Shown: positions 1 to 8,022 of the stretch, in pieces
Numbering within the stretch: the stretch's first letter is position 1
How the letters are laid out: every line of letters starts with the position of its first letter
NCBI GenBank assembly: GCA_011051635.1
Contig: DRKV01000171.1
Coordinates: forward strand, 1 to 15,908
Length of the DNA: 15,908 nt
From: Chloroflexota bacterium
GTDB lineage: Bacteria > Chloroflexota > Anaerolineae > Anaerolineales > DRKV01
Direction of reading: 5' to 3'
Notes under the pieces: model-generated
What the model saw: the letters and a program-made list of their open reading frames with translations, nothing else
Database searches by the model: none
What the model was told of the DNA's origin: nothing
Translations under genes and position numbers: made by a program

Positions 1-1
1 G

Positions 2-2137
2 CTGGCTCAGGAACGGTTGGCAGAGTGGGGCGAAACGATTTCGCTGCAAGCGCGATTCATTGCCCAGATGGGGGGATTGGCACAGGCGGTTTCTGCCGGT
101 GACCGCCCGCGCGCTCGCGACCTCGTGGTAGAGAGCATCCGCTTTTTCGATGTAGACAATGTGGATGTAGTGAACCTGGACGGCGTTTCCTTGGTGGAAA
201 TTCACCGTATTTTTGGGGCGGGATTTGATGTTTGGGGAACGTTGTTTCGCGAAGCCGTCGAAGGACGCCCCGGCTTGTCCATTGTGACGGTTCCGGCAGG
301 GGTGGGGGAGGCTCCGCATTACCTGCTCATGTCTGCGGTTCCTCTGCGAGACGACGGCGGAGATGTGGTGGGAGCGGTGCTGGTAGGAAACAGCCTGGAT
401 GCTCACCGCCTGGAGACGCTGCTCTTTGCCAGGCGGGATGTGTACGCTGCCTTGTACCAGGATACCACCCATTGGATTGGGGACGAAAGCGTCATTCAGG
501 AGAATCCGCGCCTGGAAAAGGTGCTGCGCAATGAAGATGATGCCCAGCGGGCCTTGCAAACGGGCACACCTGCTGTACGCTTGTTCCCCTTGCTGCCCGG
601 TCTGGGCCCGTATGTCAGCGCTTACATTCCCGTTCCGTTTGAGAGCGATTCCCCATGGGTGTTGGCCCTGGTGATTGATGTTACGGATTTGCTTGTGACC
701 AGACGCATTACCGTGCTCTGGTTTGGGCTCTCCGTAGTGGCGGGGCTGATGGTATTGCAGTCATTGCTTCTTCGACTCGTGCGGCATACCGTTGTCGTAC
801 CTCTGGAATTAATGGCCGAGGCGTCAGCGGCCTTTGCCAAGGGCCGTTACGATTTGACCGTGCCTGCTTTTTCCAGTGGAGCCATGCGGAAGATGGTGAA
901 CAATTTCAACCAGATGGCCGCCGCGGTGCGGGAACGAGACGCTCGTCTGCGAGAATTTGCCCGCACGCTGGAAACGCAGGTGGCGGAACGCACGGCGGAA
1001 TTGCAGCGGATGGAGACGGCTGTACTGGCAGCAGCCAACGCCGTGGTGATTACCGACGCGGAAGGCTCTATCCGGTGGGTCAATCCCGCTTTTGAGCGCT
1101 TGACGGGATACAGCGCCGAGGAGGCTATTGGGGAAAATCCGCGTCTCCTGCGCTCTGGAATGCAATCCCCCGATTTTTACCGGCAGATGTGGGAGACTAT
1201 CCGGGCGGGACAGGTATGGCGAGGCGAACTGGTCAATCGCCGTAAGGATGGTTCGTTGTATGTGGAGCATATGACCATTGCCCCTGTGCGCGATGCCAAC
1301 GGCGTGATTACCGATTACATCGCCATCAAAGAAGATATTACCGAGTATCGGCGCCTGGTAGACGAATTGCAGCGCGCCCGCGAGAAGGCTGAGGCTGCCA
1401 ATCGGGCCAAAAGCCAGTTCCTCGCCAACATGAGCCATGAGTTTCGCACCCCTCTGACGGCTATCGTCGGGTATAGTGAGCTGTTGGAAGAAGATATTCG
1501 CGATATGGGGTACACGGAACTCATCCCGGATGTACGCAACATTCGGGAGGCAGGCAATCACCTGGCATCCCTGGTTGACGCCGTGCTGGACCTGGCGAAA
1601 ATCGAGGCGGGGTACATGCAACTGGACGTCCATCCCTTCTCCGTGGACGGGGTTTTGCAGGCGGTGGTTGCCACTGTAGAGCCGTTGTTCGCGAAAAGCG
1701 GCAATCGCCTGGAGATAAGCGCACAACCCAATATGGGGGAAATGACCGCTGACCCTATCAAGACCCGCCAGATTTTGATTAACTTGTTGAGCAACGCTAA
1801 CAAATTTACGCAACAAGGCACCGTCACATTGCGCTCCAGACGTTTTGCGGACGAGAACGGAAAGCCTTGGGTGGAATTCCAGGTGCAGGACACCGGTATA
1901 GGTATGACGCAGGAACAACTGGGGCGCATCTTCGACGAGTTCGTGCAGGTTGACCCCTCCGTGACGCGTAAGTTCGGCGGCACCGGCCTGGGGTTGAGTG
2001 TCAGCAAGCATTTCTGCGAAATGATGGGCGGGGTCATTTTTGCAGAAAGTGCGGTCGGCGAGGGCAGTACGTTTACCGTGCGTCTGCCCGCCGAGGTCGT
2101 TTCTTTGAAAGGCGAGACCAATGAACCAAAAAATTGA
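2..2137 (+). CDS. Membrane sensor histidine kinase (Cache-like sensor, HAMP, PAS, HisKA, HATPase), 5' end cut by the window
   Basis: The frame is open from base 2, so the true start and first membrane segment lie upstream; the TTG at 17 is only an internal codon. Counting from that TTG: residues 1-228 look like an extracytoplasmic double-Cache-type ligand sensor; 231-255 form a membrane helix; 260-305 a HAMP linker followed by coiled coil; about 331-446 a PAS domain; HisKA carries the phospho-accepting His474 in NMSHEFRTPL; the ATPase domain shows the N box (Asn589), DTGIG at 625-629 and GTGLGL at 655-660. By family knowledge it autophosphorylates at the membrane and passes phosphate to a response regulator. 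It has no receiver of its own, and its stop overlaps the next gene, a CheY-like regulator, by 17 bases, so that protein is the likely partner. The Cache ligand cannot be read from sequence. The core is a clear paralogue of the kinase ending at 6764. Confidence 0.93.
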   Translation: MAQERLAEWGETISLQARFIAQMGGLAQAVSAGDRPRARDLVVESIRFFDVDNVDVVNLDGVSLVEIHRIFGAGFDVWGTLFREAVEGRPGLSIVTVPAGVGEAPHYLLMSAVPLRDDGGDVVGAVLVGNSLDAHRLETLLFARRDVYAALYQDTTHWIGDESVIQENPRLEKVLRNEDDAQRALQTGTPAVRLFPLLPGLGPYVSAYIPVPFESDSPWVLALVIDVTDLLVTRRITVLWFGLSVVAGLMVLQSLLLRLVRHTVVVPLELMAEASAAFAKGRYDLTVPAFSSGAMRKMVNNFNQMAAAVRERDARLREFARTLETQVAERTAELQRMETAVLAAANAVVITDAEGSIRWVNPAFERLTGYSAEEAIGENPRLLRSGMQSPDFYRQMWETIRAGQVWRGELVNRRKDGSLYVEHMTIAPVRDANGVITDYIAIKEDITEYRRLVDELQRAREKAEAANRAKSQFLANMSHEFRTPLTAIVGYSELLEEDIRDMGYTELIPDVRNIREAGNHLASLVDAVLDLAKIEAGYMQLDVHPFSVDGVLQAVVATVEPLFAKSGNRLEISAQPNMGEMTADPIKTRQILINLLSNANKFTQQGTVTLRSRRFADENGKPWVEFQVQDTGIGMTQEQLGRIFDEFVQVDPSVTRKFGGTGLGLSVSKHFCEMMGGVIFAESAVGEGSTFTVRLPAEVVSLKGETNEPKN

Positions 2138-2534
2138 GCCGCCAAACCGGCCTGTTGTGCTTCTCATCGAGGATAATTTCATGAATCGCGATATGCTGGT
2201 GCGGCGTTTGGAGCGTCGTAACTTCAACGTTCTGGAGGCGGAAGACGGCTTGCAGGGATTGCAATTCGCCCGCCAGAAGAGGCCCGACATCATCTTGCTG
2301 GATATCAACCTCCCGAAGATGGATGGGTATGATGTGGCGCGGCATCTCAAAAGCGACCCGGAGACAGCCATCATTCCAATTATCGCCTTGACGGCCCATG
2401 CTCTCTCGAAGGACCGGGACAAAGCCCTGGCCGCCGGTTGCGATGGGTACGCTACCAAGCCGGTGGATTTCGCCGCTTTGCTGTATCTGATTCGGAGTCT
2501 GTTGGATGTGCCGGAGGGAGGCCAGACGGCATGA
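2121..2534 (+). CDS. Single-domain (CheY-like) response regulator
   Basis: This 137-residue protein is one receiver domain and nothing else. Visible hallmarks are the acidic pair Glu17-Asp18 in LLIEDN, the phospho-acceptor Asp61 in LLDINLPKMDGYD, Thr91 at the switch position and Lys113 in TKPVDF. With no output domain it must act by protein contact or as a phosphorelay shuttle; which one is inference. The ATG at 2121 lies inside the end of the upstream kinase, preceded by AAGGCGAG. Its own stop overlaps the start of the receiver-cyclase gene (ATGA at 2531-2534), which implies translational coupling. Position between a receiver-less kinase and a receiver-cyclase makes it the probable immediate phosphate acceptor of that kinase. 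Confidence 0.93.
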   Translation: MNQKIEPPNRPVVLLIEDNFMNRDMLVRRLERRNFNVLEAEDGLQGLQFARQKRPDIILLDINLPKMDGYDVARHLKSDPETAIIPIIALTAHALSKDRDKALAAGCDGYATKPVDFAALLYLIRSLLDVPEGGQTA

Positions 2535-3589
2535 CGACTCGCCAGCATCGTATCCTGATTGTAGACGACCAGCCCACCAACCGGGATTTGCTCGCCCGGC
2601 ACATCCGCCGCATGGGGCATACGTGGGAGATGGCTGAGAATGGACGCGTGGCTCTGGAAAAACTGCGCTCTCAGTCCTTTGACCTGGTGCTGCTGGACAT
2701 CATGATGCCGGTGATGAGCGGATACAAAGTGCTGGAGCATATGCGGGAGGAGGAAGCGCTTCGTAACGTGCCCGTCATCGTCGTTTCGGCGGTCAACGAC
2801 CAGCAAAGCGTGGTACGCTGCATTGAATTGGGGGCTACAGATTACCTTTTCAAGCCTTTCGACCGGGTTTTGTTGCGCGCTCGGATTGCAGCCAGTCTGA
2901 CGCGCAAATCCTGGCATGACCAGGAACGGGAGTATCTGCGTCGTATTGAAGAGGAACAGGCCAAATCGGAACGCTTGCTGCTCAACGTCCTGCCTGCTCC
3001 GATTGCGGCCCGTCTCAAAGCGGGTGAGGAACCCATCGCAGACCTGTTTGACGACGTTACCGTTTTGTTCGCCGACCTGGTGGGGTTTACCGCCTACGCT
3101 GCGGAACATGCGCCTGATGTGGTGGTGAACTCGCTCAACAGCGTTTACAGCCGTTTTGATGCCATCATTGCCCGCCACGACTTGGAAAAAATAAAAACCA
3201 TCGGCGATGCTTATATGGCAGTAGGAGGTGTGCCTGCTCCTCTGGAGGAACATGCCGAATCGGCTGCCCGGGCTGCGTTGGACATGCAGGCTGTTTTGCT
3301 GGAAATCAATGCCGACCTGGGAACAAATCTGCAAATGCGCATCGGCCTGAACAGCGGCCCGGTGGTAGCAGGGGTTATCGGGCAACACAAATTCTCTTAC
3401 GACGTGTGGGGTGATACGGTCAATGTTGCCAGCCGCTTGCAGACGCTGGCCGACCCGGGGCAGATTCTTGTTGCTGCGGCTTCCTATTTTCGAATACGCT
3501 ATGCCTTTGCCCTGGAATCGCTTCCCCCTTTGAACGTCAAGGGGAAGGGGCGTCTGGAGACGTACCTTTTGTTGGGCAGGAAGGAGTAA
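2531..3589 (+). CDS. Response regulator with class III adenylate cyclase output
   Basis: 352 residues from the ATG at 2531, chosen because GGAGGGAGG (2513-2521) precedes it and it sits in an ATGA overlap; the frame is open further upstream but without support. Residues 8-125 are a receiver (Asp12/Asp13, acceptor Asp56, Lys108). A helical linker (about 128-150) leads to a class III cyclase domain (about 172-335). Both metal-binding Asp are present (Asp182 in FADLVGFT, Asp226 in GDAYMA). By comparison with mammalian IIC2, Lys222 and Asp291 match the pair that selects adenine, while Asn298 and Arg302 match the transition-state pair, so the domain looks like a complete homodimeric adenylate cyclase making cAMP from ATP. 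Phosphorylation of the receiver would gate the output. It is flanked by two receiver-less kinases, its likely inputs. Confidence 0.93.
   Translation: MTTRQHRILIVDDQPTNRDLLARHIRRMGHTWEMAENGRVALEKLRSQSFDLVLLDIMMPVMSGYKVLEHMREEEALRNVPVIVVSAVNDQQSVVRCIELGATDYLFKPFDRVLLRARIAASLTRKSWHDQEREYLRRIEEEQAKSERLLLNVLPAPIAARLKAGEEPIADLFDDVTVLFADLVGFTAYAAEHAPDVVVNSLNSVYSRFDAIIARHDLEKIKTIGDAYMAVGGVPAPLEEHAESAARAALDMQAVLLEINADLGTNLQMRIGLNSGPVVAGVIGQHKFSYDVWGDTVNVASRLQTLADPGQILVAAASYFRIRYAFALESLPPLNVKGKGRLETYLLLGRKE
3581..3586 (+). promoter_or_regulatory. Ribosome binding site of the 7TM kinase
   Basis: AAGGAG lies inside the last codons of the cyclase gene, four bases before the ATG at 3591. The two genes are separated by a single base, so this site fixes the kinase start and supports coupled translation. 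Confidence 0.6.
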
Positions 3590-3590
3590 T

Positions 3591-6500
3591 ATGGTCTGGT
3601 CTTTGAACGGATATGTCGCGGCGACGCTGCTGTCTTTGTTGGTCGTGCTGCCAGTAATCATCTTTTCCTGGCGGCGCAGGGATGTCCCTGCCGCCAGGAG
3701 CCTGATGTTCCTCGGCCTGGCTTTGGCGGAGTGGATTGTATTCTATGCTCTGGAATTGGGGAGTTTGCAGGAGGCGTGGCTGTTGTTGTTTGTGCGTTTC
3801 GAATACGTAGGTATTTCCCTTGTTTCTCCCGCTTTCTTTTTGTTGGCGGCCAGGCACAGCGGGAGAGCGGAGTGGCTGAAACCCTCGCGAGTGGCGGCTT
3901 TGCTCATCATTCCTGTGACCAGCATGGTACTCGTGTGGACACCGTTCTCTCGTTGGATGTGGTCCAGCGTAACGGTGGAGCAAGTGAACGGGCACATGTT
4001 CTTTACCTCTGTGCATGGCTGGTGGTTTGGAGTGCATACCGCATATGCCTACATGTTGCTGCTGGCGGCGGCATGGATGTTGCTGCGCTCCTATCGAGCG
4101 CATCCGGATGTGTACCGCGGCCAGGCGACGAGTTTGCTGGTGGCTGTTCTGGCCCCCTGGATGGGAAATGTTCTTTACCTGACGGGGGTGAATCCCTGGC
4201 CGCGGCTGGACCTGACTCCATTCTTGTTCGGCGTCAGCGCCGTTGCGATGGCATACGGCATCTTCCGCTTTCGCTTGATTGACTTGACACCGATTGCAGC
4301 CGATATCGTCCTGCACAACATGGGGGAAGGGGTCATCGTGGCCGATGCGGCCAATCGGGTAGTGGATATCAATCCGGTAGCCGCCGGCTGGCTGGGGAGC
4401 ACCCCTCGGCTGTTGAGAGGAAACTTGTTGGACGATGTCTTTGCGCCCTGGCCTGAAGTTTTGGAGCGTTTTCGCACCCTCGAGCAAGACCGTCTGACGT
4501 TTAAGATGCAAATAGGCCAGGAACAAAAAGTCTTCCGGGTACATTTTTCTTCGCTGAGCGTTGACCGTTTTGCACCTCCGCTGGGGCGGGTGTTCATCGT
4601 GCGGGATATTACCCCAGAGTATCTGCTGCGCGAGGAACTGGAGAAGAGCAATCGGTCTCAACGTATCCTGAATACATTGCTCCAGTTGGCGCAGCGCACA
4701 TCTTCCCTGGCGGATTTTCTGGAACAGGCGCTGGATATTGTCTTGAGCATTCCCTGGCTGGCCGTGGAGCAGGTGGGAGGCGTTTTCCTGATGGAGGGAA
4801 CGCCTCCCCGCCTGACCTTGAAGGTCAACCGCAATATGGAGAAGCCCCTCCTGACGTTGTGCGCGCAGGTTGAGGTAGGCCGGTGTCTGTGCGGGCAAGC
4901 GGCTGCAACGGGAGAAATCCAGTTTGTTTCGGATGTGGACGACCTGCATGAAATTCGTTTCGACGGTATGCGGCCTCATGGGCATTACAACGTTCCCATC
5001 AAACGGGGAGAGGATGTGCTGGGAGTCATGGTGTTGTACCTCTCTCCGGGACATGTCAGCCGCCCGGAGGAGATGGGCTTTTTGCAATTGGTTGCCGATG
5101 CTTTCGCCAACACGATTGAGCAGAAACGCGCCGAGGAGGTCGTTCGTCGTCATGCGCTTACCTTTGCCAGCCTGTCCGAGAGTGTCATCATCACTGACCT
5201 GGATGGGCACATCATTGATACCAACGCGGCGACAGAACATATCTTCGGTTATTCTCGTAAAGAATTGCTCGGACAGCGTGCTGACTTGTGGCACCACCCG
5301 GACGAGCATGGACGTTTGAACCGCGAAATCCTGGCCGGTTTGGAACGCATCGGGCATTGGGAGGGAGAGATTCGTTTTGTTCACAAGGATGGGAAAACGG
5401 GCTGGGTGGATGTTACCGTTGTGCCTCTCCTGGACGACGCGGGCCGCCGTATTGCCAGTATCGGCGTCAGCCGCGACATCACCGACCGCAAGGAAGCGCA
5501 AATGGCTCTCGAAACGCAAAAACGTCTGTTCGAGAACCTCGTTTCGGTAGCGCGGGCTACCACGGCTTATCCCACTTTGCGGGCTACCCTGGGCAATGTC
5601 TTGAATGTGGCAGTGGAGATTACGGGGGCGGAGCGCTCCAGCATTTTCCTGCTGGACCAGGACCTGCGGGTTACGGAGAGCATCCTGGCGCGCGGGCAGG
5701 TGGGAAAAGAAGAAGCCGACGCCTTGACGGGGAAGGTGATGGATAAGGGCCTGGCCGGCTGGGTTTGCACTCACCGGAAGTCGGTACTCATCCCCGACAC
5801 GCGCTTCGATGAGCGCTGGATAACGCTTCCCAACCAGCCCTACAAAGCCGCCTCCGTTTTATCCACTCCCATTCAGACGCACGAGAGGCTGTTGGGCATT
5901 CTCACCCTCGTACATTCGGATGCAAACCACTTTACGGAAGAACATCTTTCCCTCATGGAGGCTGCCGCCGGCCAGATGGCGCTGGCCCTGCGAAACGCCC
6001 AGATGTACGAGGAGCAATTCCGCCTGGCGAGAGACCTGGCCGAAGCCCGGGATGCCGCCGAAGAGGCCAGTCGGGCCAAAGGTATGTTCCTGGCCAATAT
6101 GAGCCATGAGTTACGTACCCCGCTCAACGCCATCATCGGCTATGGGGAGTTGCTGGAAGAAGAAATTGTCGAATCCGGTGTTCCGCACTTGGCGGAATAT
6201 GCCCGTCACATCCAGCGAGCCGGCCAGCAGTTGTTGGAACTCATCAACGATATTTTGGACCTGTCCAAAATCGAGGCGGGCAAGATGTCTTTGTACGTCG
6301 AACCGTTCGAGATTCCCCCTGTGCTCGCCCAGGTGGGGGATGTGGTACAGCCACTGATGAACAAAAATGCCAACCGTCTGGTTGTCCGTGTTTCCCCCGA
6401 TTTGCCCCTCATGCACGCCGACCAGAGCAAGGTGCGCCAGATTTTGCTCAATTTGCTCAGCAACGCGGCCAAATTTACCGAGAACGGTCAGGTCACGCTG

Positions 6501-6764
6501 TCCGTGGAACTGGTGGATGCACACTACGTGCGTTTCATCGTTAGCGATACCGGCATCGGTATCACCCCGGAGCAGATGGAACGCCTTTTCCGTCCCTTCG
6601 CCCAGGCGGATTCCTCTACCACCAGGAAATATGGCGGCACTGGTTTGGGGCTGGCCCTCAGCCGCCGCTTCTGCGAGATGATGGGCGGGCGCATTGAGGT
6701 GGATAGCGTTCCCGAAGGAGGAAGTACCTTTACCGTATACCTGCCTTTGCAGGTAACGAATTGA
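3591..6764 (+). CDS. Large multi-sensor histidine kinase (7TM, PAS, GAF, PAS, GAF, HisKA, HATPase)
   Basis: 1057 residues. The N-terminal 1-228 hold about seven hydrophobic helices of the type found in 7TM histidine kinase N-termini. Then follow a PAS (about 235-342), a GAF (about 360-512) containing a CLCG motif at 432-435 and a His-rich HGHYNVPI at 463-470, a second PAS (about 520-633), a second GAF (about 645-805), a coiled linker, HisKA with His839 in NMSHELRTPL, and the ATPase domain with Asn954, DTGIG 986-990 and GTGLGL 1016-1021. It is a membrane-bound kinase integrating one membrane and up to four cytoplasmic signals. It lacks a receiver, so phosphate presumably goes to the adjacent CheY-like protein or the receiver-cyclase. 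The start is one base after the cyclase stop, consistent with a shared operon. Ligands of the sensor domains are unknown. Confidence 0.93.
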   Translation: MVWSLNGYVAATLLSLLVVLPVIIFSWRRRDVPAARSLMFLGLALAEWIVFYALELGSLQEAWLLLFVRFEYVGISLVSPAFFLLAARHSGRAEWLKPSRVAALLIIPVTSMVLVWTPFSRWMWSSVTVEQVNGHMFFTSVHGWWFGVHTAYAYMLLLAAAWMLLRSYRAHPDVYRGQATSLLVAVLAPWMGNVLYLTGVNPWPRLDLTPFLFGVSAVAMAYGIFRFRLIDLTPIAADIVLHNMGEGVIVADAANRVVDINPVAAGWLGSTPRLLRGNLLDDVFAPWPEVLERFRTLEQDRLTFKMQIGQEQKVFRVHFSSLSVDRFAPPLGRVFIVRDITPEYLLREELEKSNRSQRILNTLLQLAQRTSSLADFLEQALDIVLSIPWLAVEQVGGVFLMEGTPPRLTLKVNRNMEKPLLTLCAQVEVGRCLCGQAAATGEIQFVSDVDDLHEIRFDGMRPHGHYNVPIKRGEDVLGVMVLYLSPGHVSRPEEMGFLQLVADAFANTIEQKRAEEVVRRHALTFASLSESVIITDLDGHIIDTNAATEHIFGYSRKELLGQRADLWHHPDEHGRLNREILAGLERIGHWEGEIRFVHKDGKTGWVDVTVVPLLDDAGRRIASIGVSRDITDRKEAQMALETQKRLFENLVSVARATTAYPTLRATLGNVLNVAVEITGAERSSIFLLDQDLRVTESILARGQVGKEEADALTGKVMDKGLAGWVCTHRKSVLIPDTRFDERWITLPNQPYKAASVLSTPIQTHERLLGILTLVHSDANHFTEEHLSLMEAAAGQMALALRNAQMYEEQFRLARDLAEARDAAEEASRAKGMFLANMSHELRTPLNAIIGYGELLEEEIVESGVPHLAEYARHIQRAGQQLLELINDILDLSKIEAGKMSLYVEPFEIPPVLAQVGDVVQPLMNKNANRLVVRVSPDLPLMHADQSKVRQILLNLLSNAAKFTENGQVTLSVELVDAHYVRFIVSDTGIGITPEQMERLFRPFAQADSSTTRKYGGTGLGLALSRRFCEMMGGRIEVDSVPEGGSTFTVYLPLQVTN

Positions 6765-6806
6765 TTCGTTGGTGGTGCCGAGTGGAGAACGTCTTCTGCT
6801 TTCCTC

Positions 6807-7838
6807 TCAACCGGGGAGCAACTCAAACACCGGCAGGGGGGCGCGTATTCCTCTAATGGATATCGGCCCCAGAGAGCGATACCGCACCTTCTCGCAGGCC
6901 AGTTCGCGAGTATGCGGGCCGAAGAGTACCTGCCCTGGTTGGGCCATGCTTTGCAGACGGTGGGCGATGTTGGTAGTGCTTCCGATGGCTGTATAGGAGA
7001 GCCTTTCCGGCCCGCCCACGTTTCCCACCACTACCGGACCGCTGTTTACGCCAATCCCGAAATGCAGGGTTTTGCCCGCGGGGGCGATTCCGGACAGACG
7101 ACGGGCACATTCAAGGGCGCGATAGGCGTGGTCAGGTTGTTCTTGAGGGGCATTGAATAGAATCATAACCCCGTCCCCCATGAACTGATTGACCGTCCCG
7201 CCAAATTCCGCCGCCTCCGCCAGCACCATAGCCCATAAATGGTTGAGTAGCGACAAGACGATTTCGGGAGAGCGTTCCTCTGACCAATGGGTGAAATTGC
7301 GTAAATCGGCAAATACCACGCTCACCTCGCGCCGCTCGCCGCCGGGCAGAGCCTTGCTTTCGTCGTGCAGCATCTCGTCTACCAATGTGGAGGGAACGAA
7401 GCGGCGAATGATGGTGTCCAGCCGTTGGCTGCTGTGCCTCAACTGGGCGCTCAGCAGGCTGAGTTCATTGCGCGTTTGGGTAATACGCTGTTCCAATTTC
7501 CCCTCTTCTGTGACATCCCGCGCCAGCAGAAGCAGCCCTCCCTGATAGGGGTACACATCCAGGGTCAGGTAAGCCGCGGCGCCATTCTGCTTTCGGCGGT
7601 GAATCCGTCGAAGGGCGAGGTGCTCTGCTCTCCCCTCCAGCAATTTTTGGAGCATTTCCTCGCTTCCAACGTATTCTGGAAACAGGTCGCTGATGGTTTG
7701 CCCCTCCGGCTCTTCCAGATGTGCCCAAAGCCACTCCCGCAAGCCGGGAGAGTACTGTTGCAGGGTCAGGTCGGCGTCGAACCAGCCGTGTTCCACCCTG
7801 AGATGAGAGAGAATGAAATTGAAAAGATTTGAGTTCAT
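6807..7838 (-). CDS. PAS-type sensor fused to a class III nucleotide cyclase
   Basis: 343 residues from the ATG at 7838, with AAGGA just upstream on its strand. Residues 1-112 resemble a PAS fold, ending in the typical LLLARDVTEE; 113-145 are a predicted coiled coil; 170-320 form a class III cyclase domain. No membrane segment is seen, so it should be cytoplasmic. Both metal Asp are kept (Asp178 in FADLRNFT, Asp222 in GDGV), as are Asn290 and Arg294. The base-selecting pair is unusual: the position normally Lys is Gln218 (NQFMGDG), paired with Thr283; many bacterial adenylate cyclases have Lys with Thr. Activity is therefore likely, but ATP preference is uncertain. It converges on the kinase operon with a 42-base gap (6765-6806) in which I see no clear terminator. 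It may be a second, PAS-gated cyclic nucleotide source in the same circuit. Confidence 0.9.
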   Translation of the reverse strand: MNSNLFNFILSHLRVEHGWFDADLTLQQYSPGLREWLWAHLEEPEGQTISDLFPEYVGSEEMLQKLLEGRAEHLALRRIHRRKQNGAAAYLTLDVYPYQGGLLLLARDVTEEGKLEQRITQTRNELSLLSAQLRHSSQRLDTIIRRFVPSTLVDEMLHDESKALPGGERREVSVVFADLRNFTHWSEERSPEIVLSLLNHLWAMVLAEAAEFGGTVNQFMGDGVMILFNAPQEQPDHAYRALECARRLSGIAPAGKTLHFGIGVNSGPVVVGNVGGPERLSYTAIGSTTNIAHRLQSMAQPGQVLFGPHTRELACEKVRYRSLGPISIRGIRAPLPVFELLPG

Positions 7839-7852
7839 AGCAGTTTTCCTTG

Positions 7853-7904
7853 TGACACCTGCGTGACCCTGCGGGTGTTGGAGACCTTGGGTAGAATTGG
7901 TCTC
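7853..7904. promoter_or_regulatory. Possible operator elements between divergent genes
   Basis: The region between the minus-strand cyclase and the plus-strand helical-repeat gene holds a direct repeat (TGACACCTGCG at 7853-7863 and TGACCCTGCG at 7864-7873) and a perfect inverted repeat, GAGACC (7881-7886) and GGTCTC (7899-7904), with a 12-base spacer. Both lie upstream of the TATAAT at 7944. A regulator-binding role is inference from position and symmetry only. Confidence 0.25.
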
Positions 7905-7943
7905 TCTGTCGTGCTATCGTGCCGCGTTGGCGGTGCCGTGTTG

Positions 7944-7949
7944 TATAAT
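7944..7949 (+). promoter_or_regulatory. -10 promoter element for the helical-repeat membrane protein
   Basis: A perfect TATAAT. No good -35 is visible 17 bases upstream. Initiation would fall near 7956, which rules out the in-frame TTG at 7897 as the translation start and leaves a leader containing a 19-codon open frame from the ATG at 7959. Confidence 0.5.
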
Positions 7950-7958
7950 CGGGGTAGT

Positions 7959-8017
7959 ATGCGGTCTCAGGAACACTATAAGACAATCTCCGGCAAGTGG
8001 TACCCTCCAGGAGGATA
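7959..8017 (+). CDS. 19-residue open frame in the leader of the helical-repeat gene (leader peptide, or true 5' end with a frameshift)
   Basis: ATG at 7959 lies about 3 bases after the expected transcription start, so it would be leaderless. It reads MRSQEHYKTISGKWYPPGG and stops at TAG (8015-8017), immediately after the AGGAGG at 8009-8014. Its frame is not that of the downstream gene. Two readings fit: a coupled leader peptide whose termination places the ribosome beside the downstream start, or the genuine N-terminus of the downstream protein, separated by an indel near 8014. I cannot decide between them from one sequence. Confidence 0.3.
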
Positions 8018-8022
8018 GGCCT

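Noticed and set aside
824..3661. Very long antisense open frame (945 codons) opposite the kinase, regulator and cyclase genes
   Set aside because: It lies opposite several genes with intact catalytic motifs, shows no recognisable domain, and is rich in His/Gln/Arg as expected for a mirror frame of GC-rich codons.
3537..5774. Long antisense open frame (745 codons) opposite the 7TM kinase
   Set aside because: Same reasoning: it is a shadow of a well-conserved gene, with no domain and no ribosome site.
6765..6806. Terminator between the convergent kinase and cyclase genes
   Set aside because: No stable hairpin followed by a T-tract is visible on either strand.
7897..8022. In-frame upstream extension of the helical-repeat gene from a TTG
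   Set aside because: It begins before the TATAAT promoter and contains the promoter and the AGGAGG site, so it is not expected to be translated.
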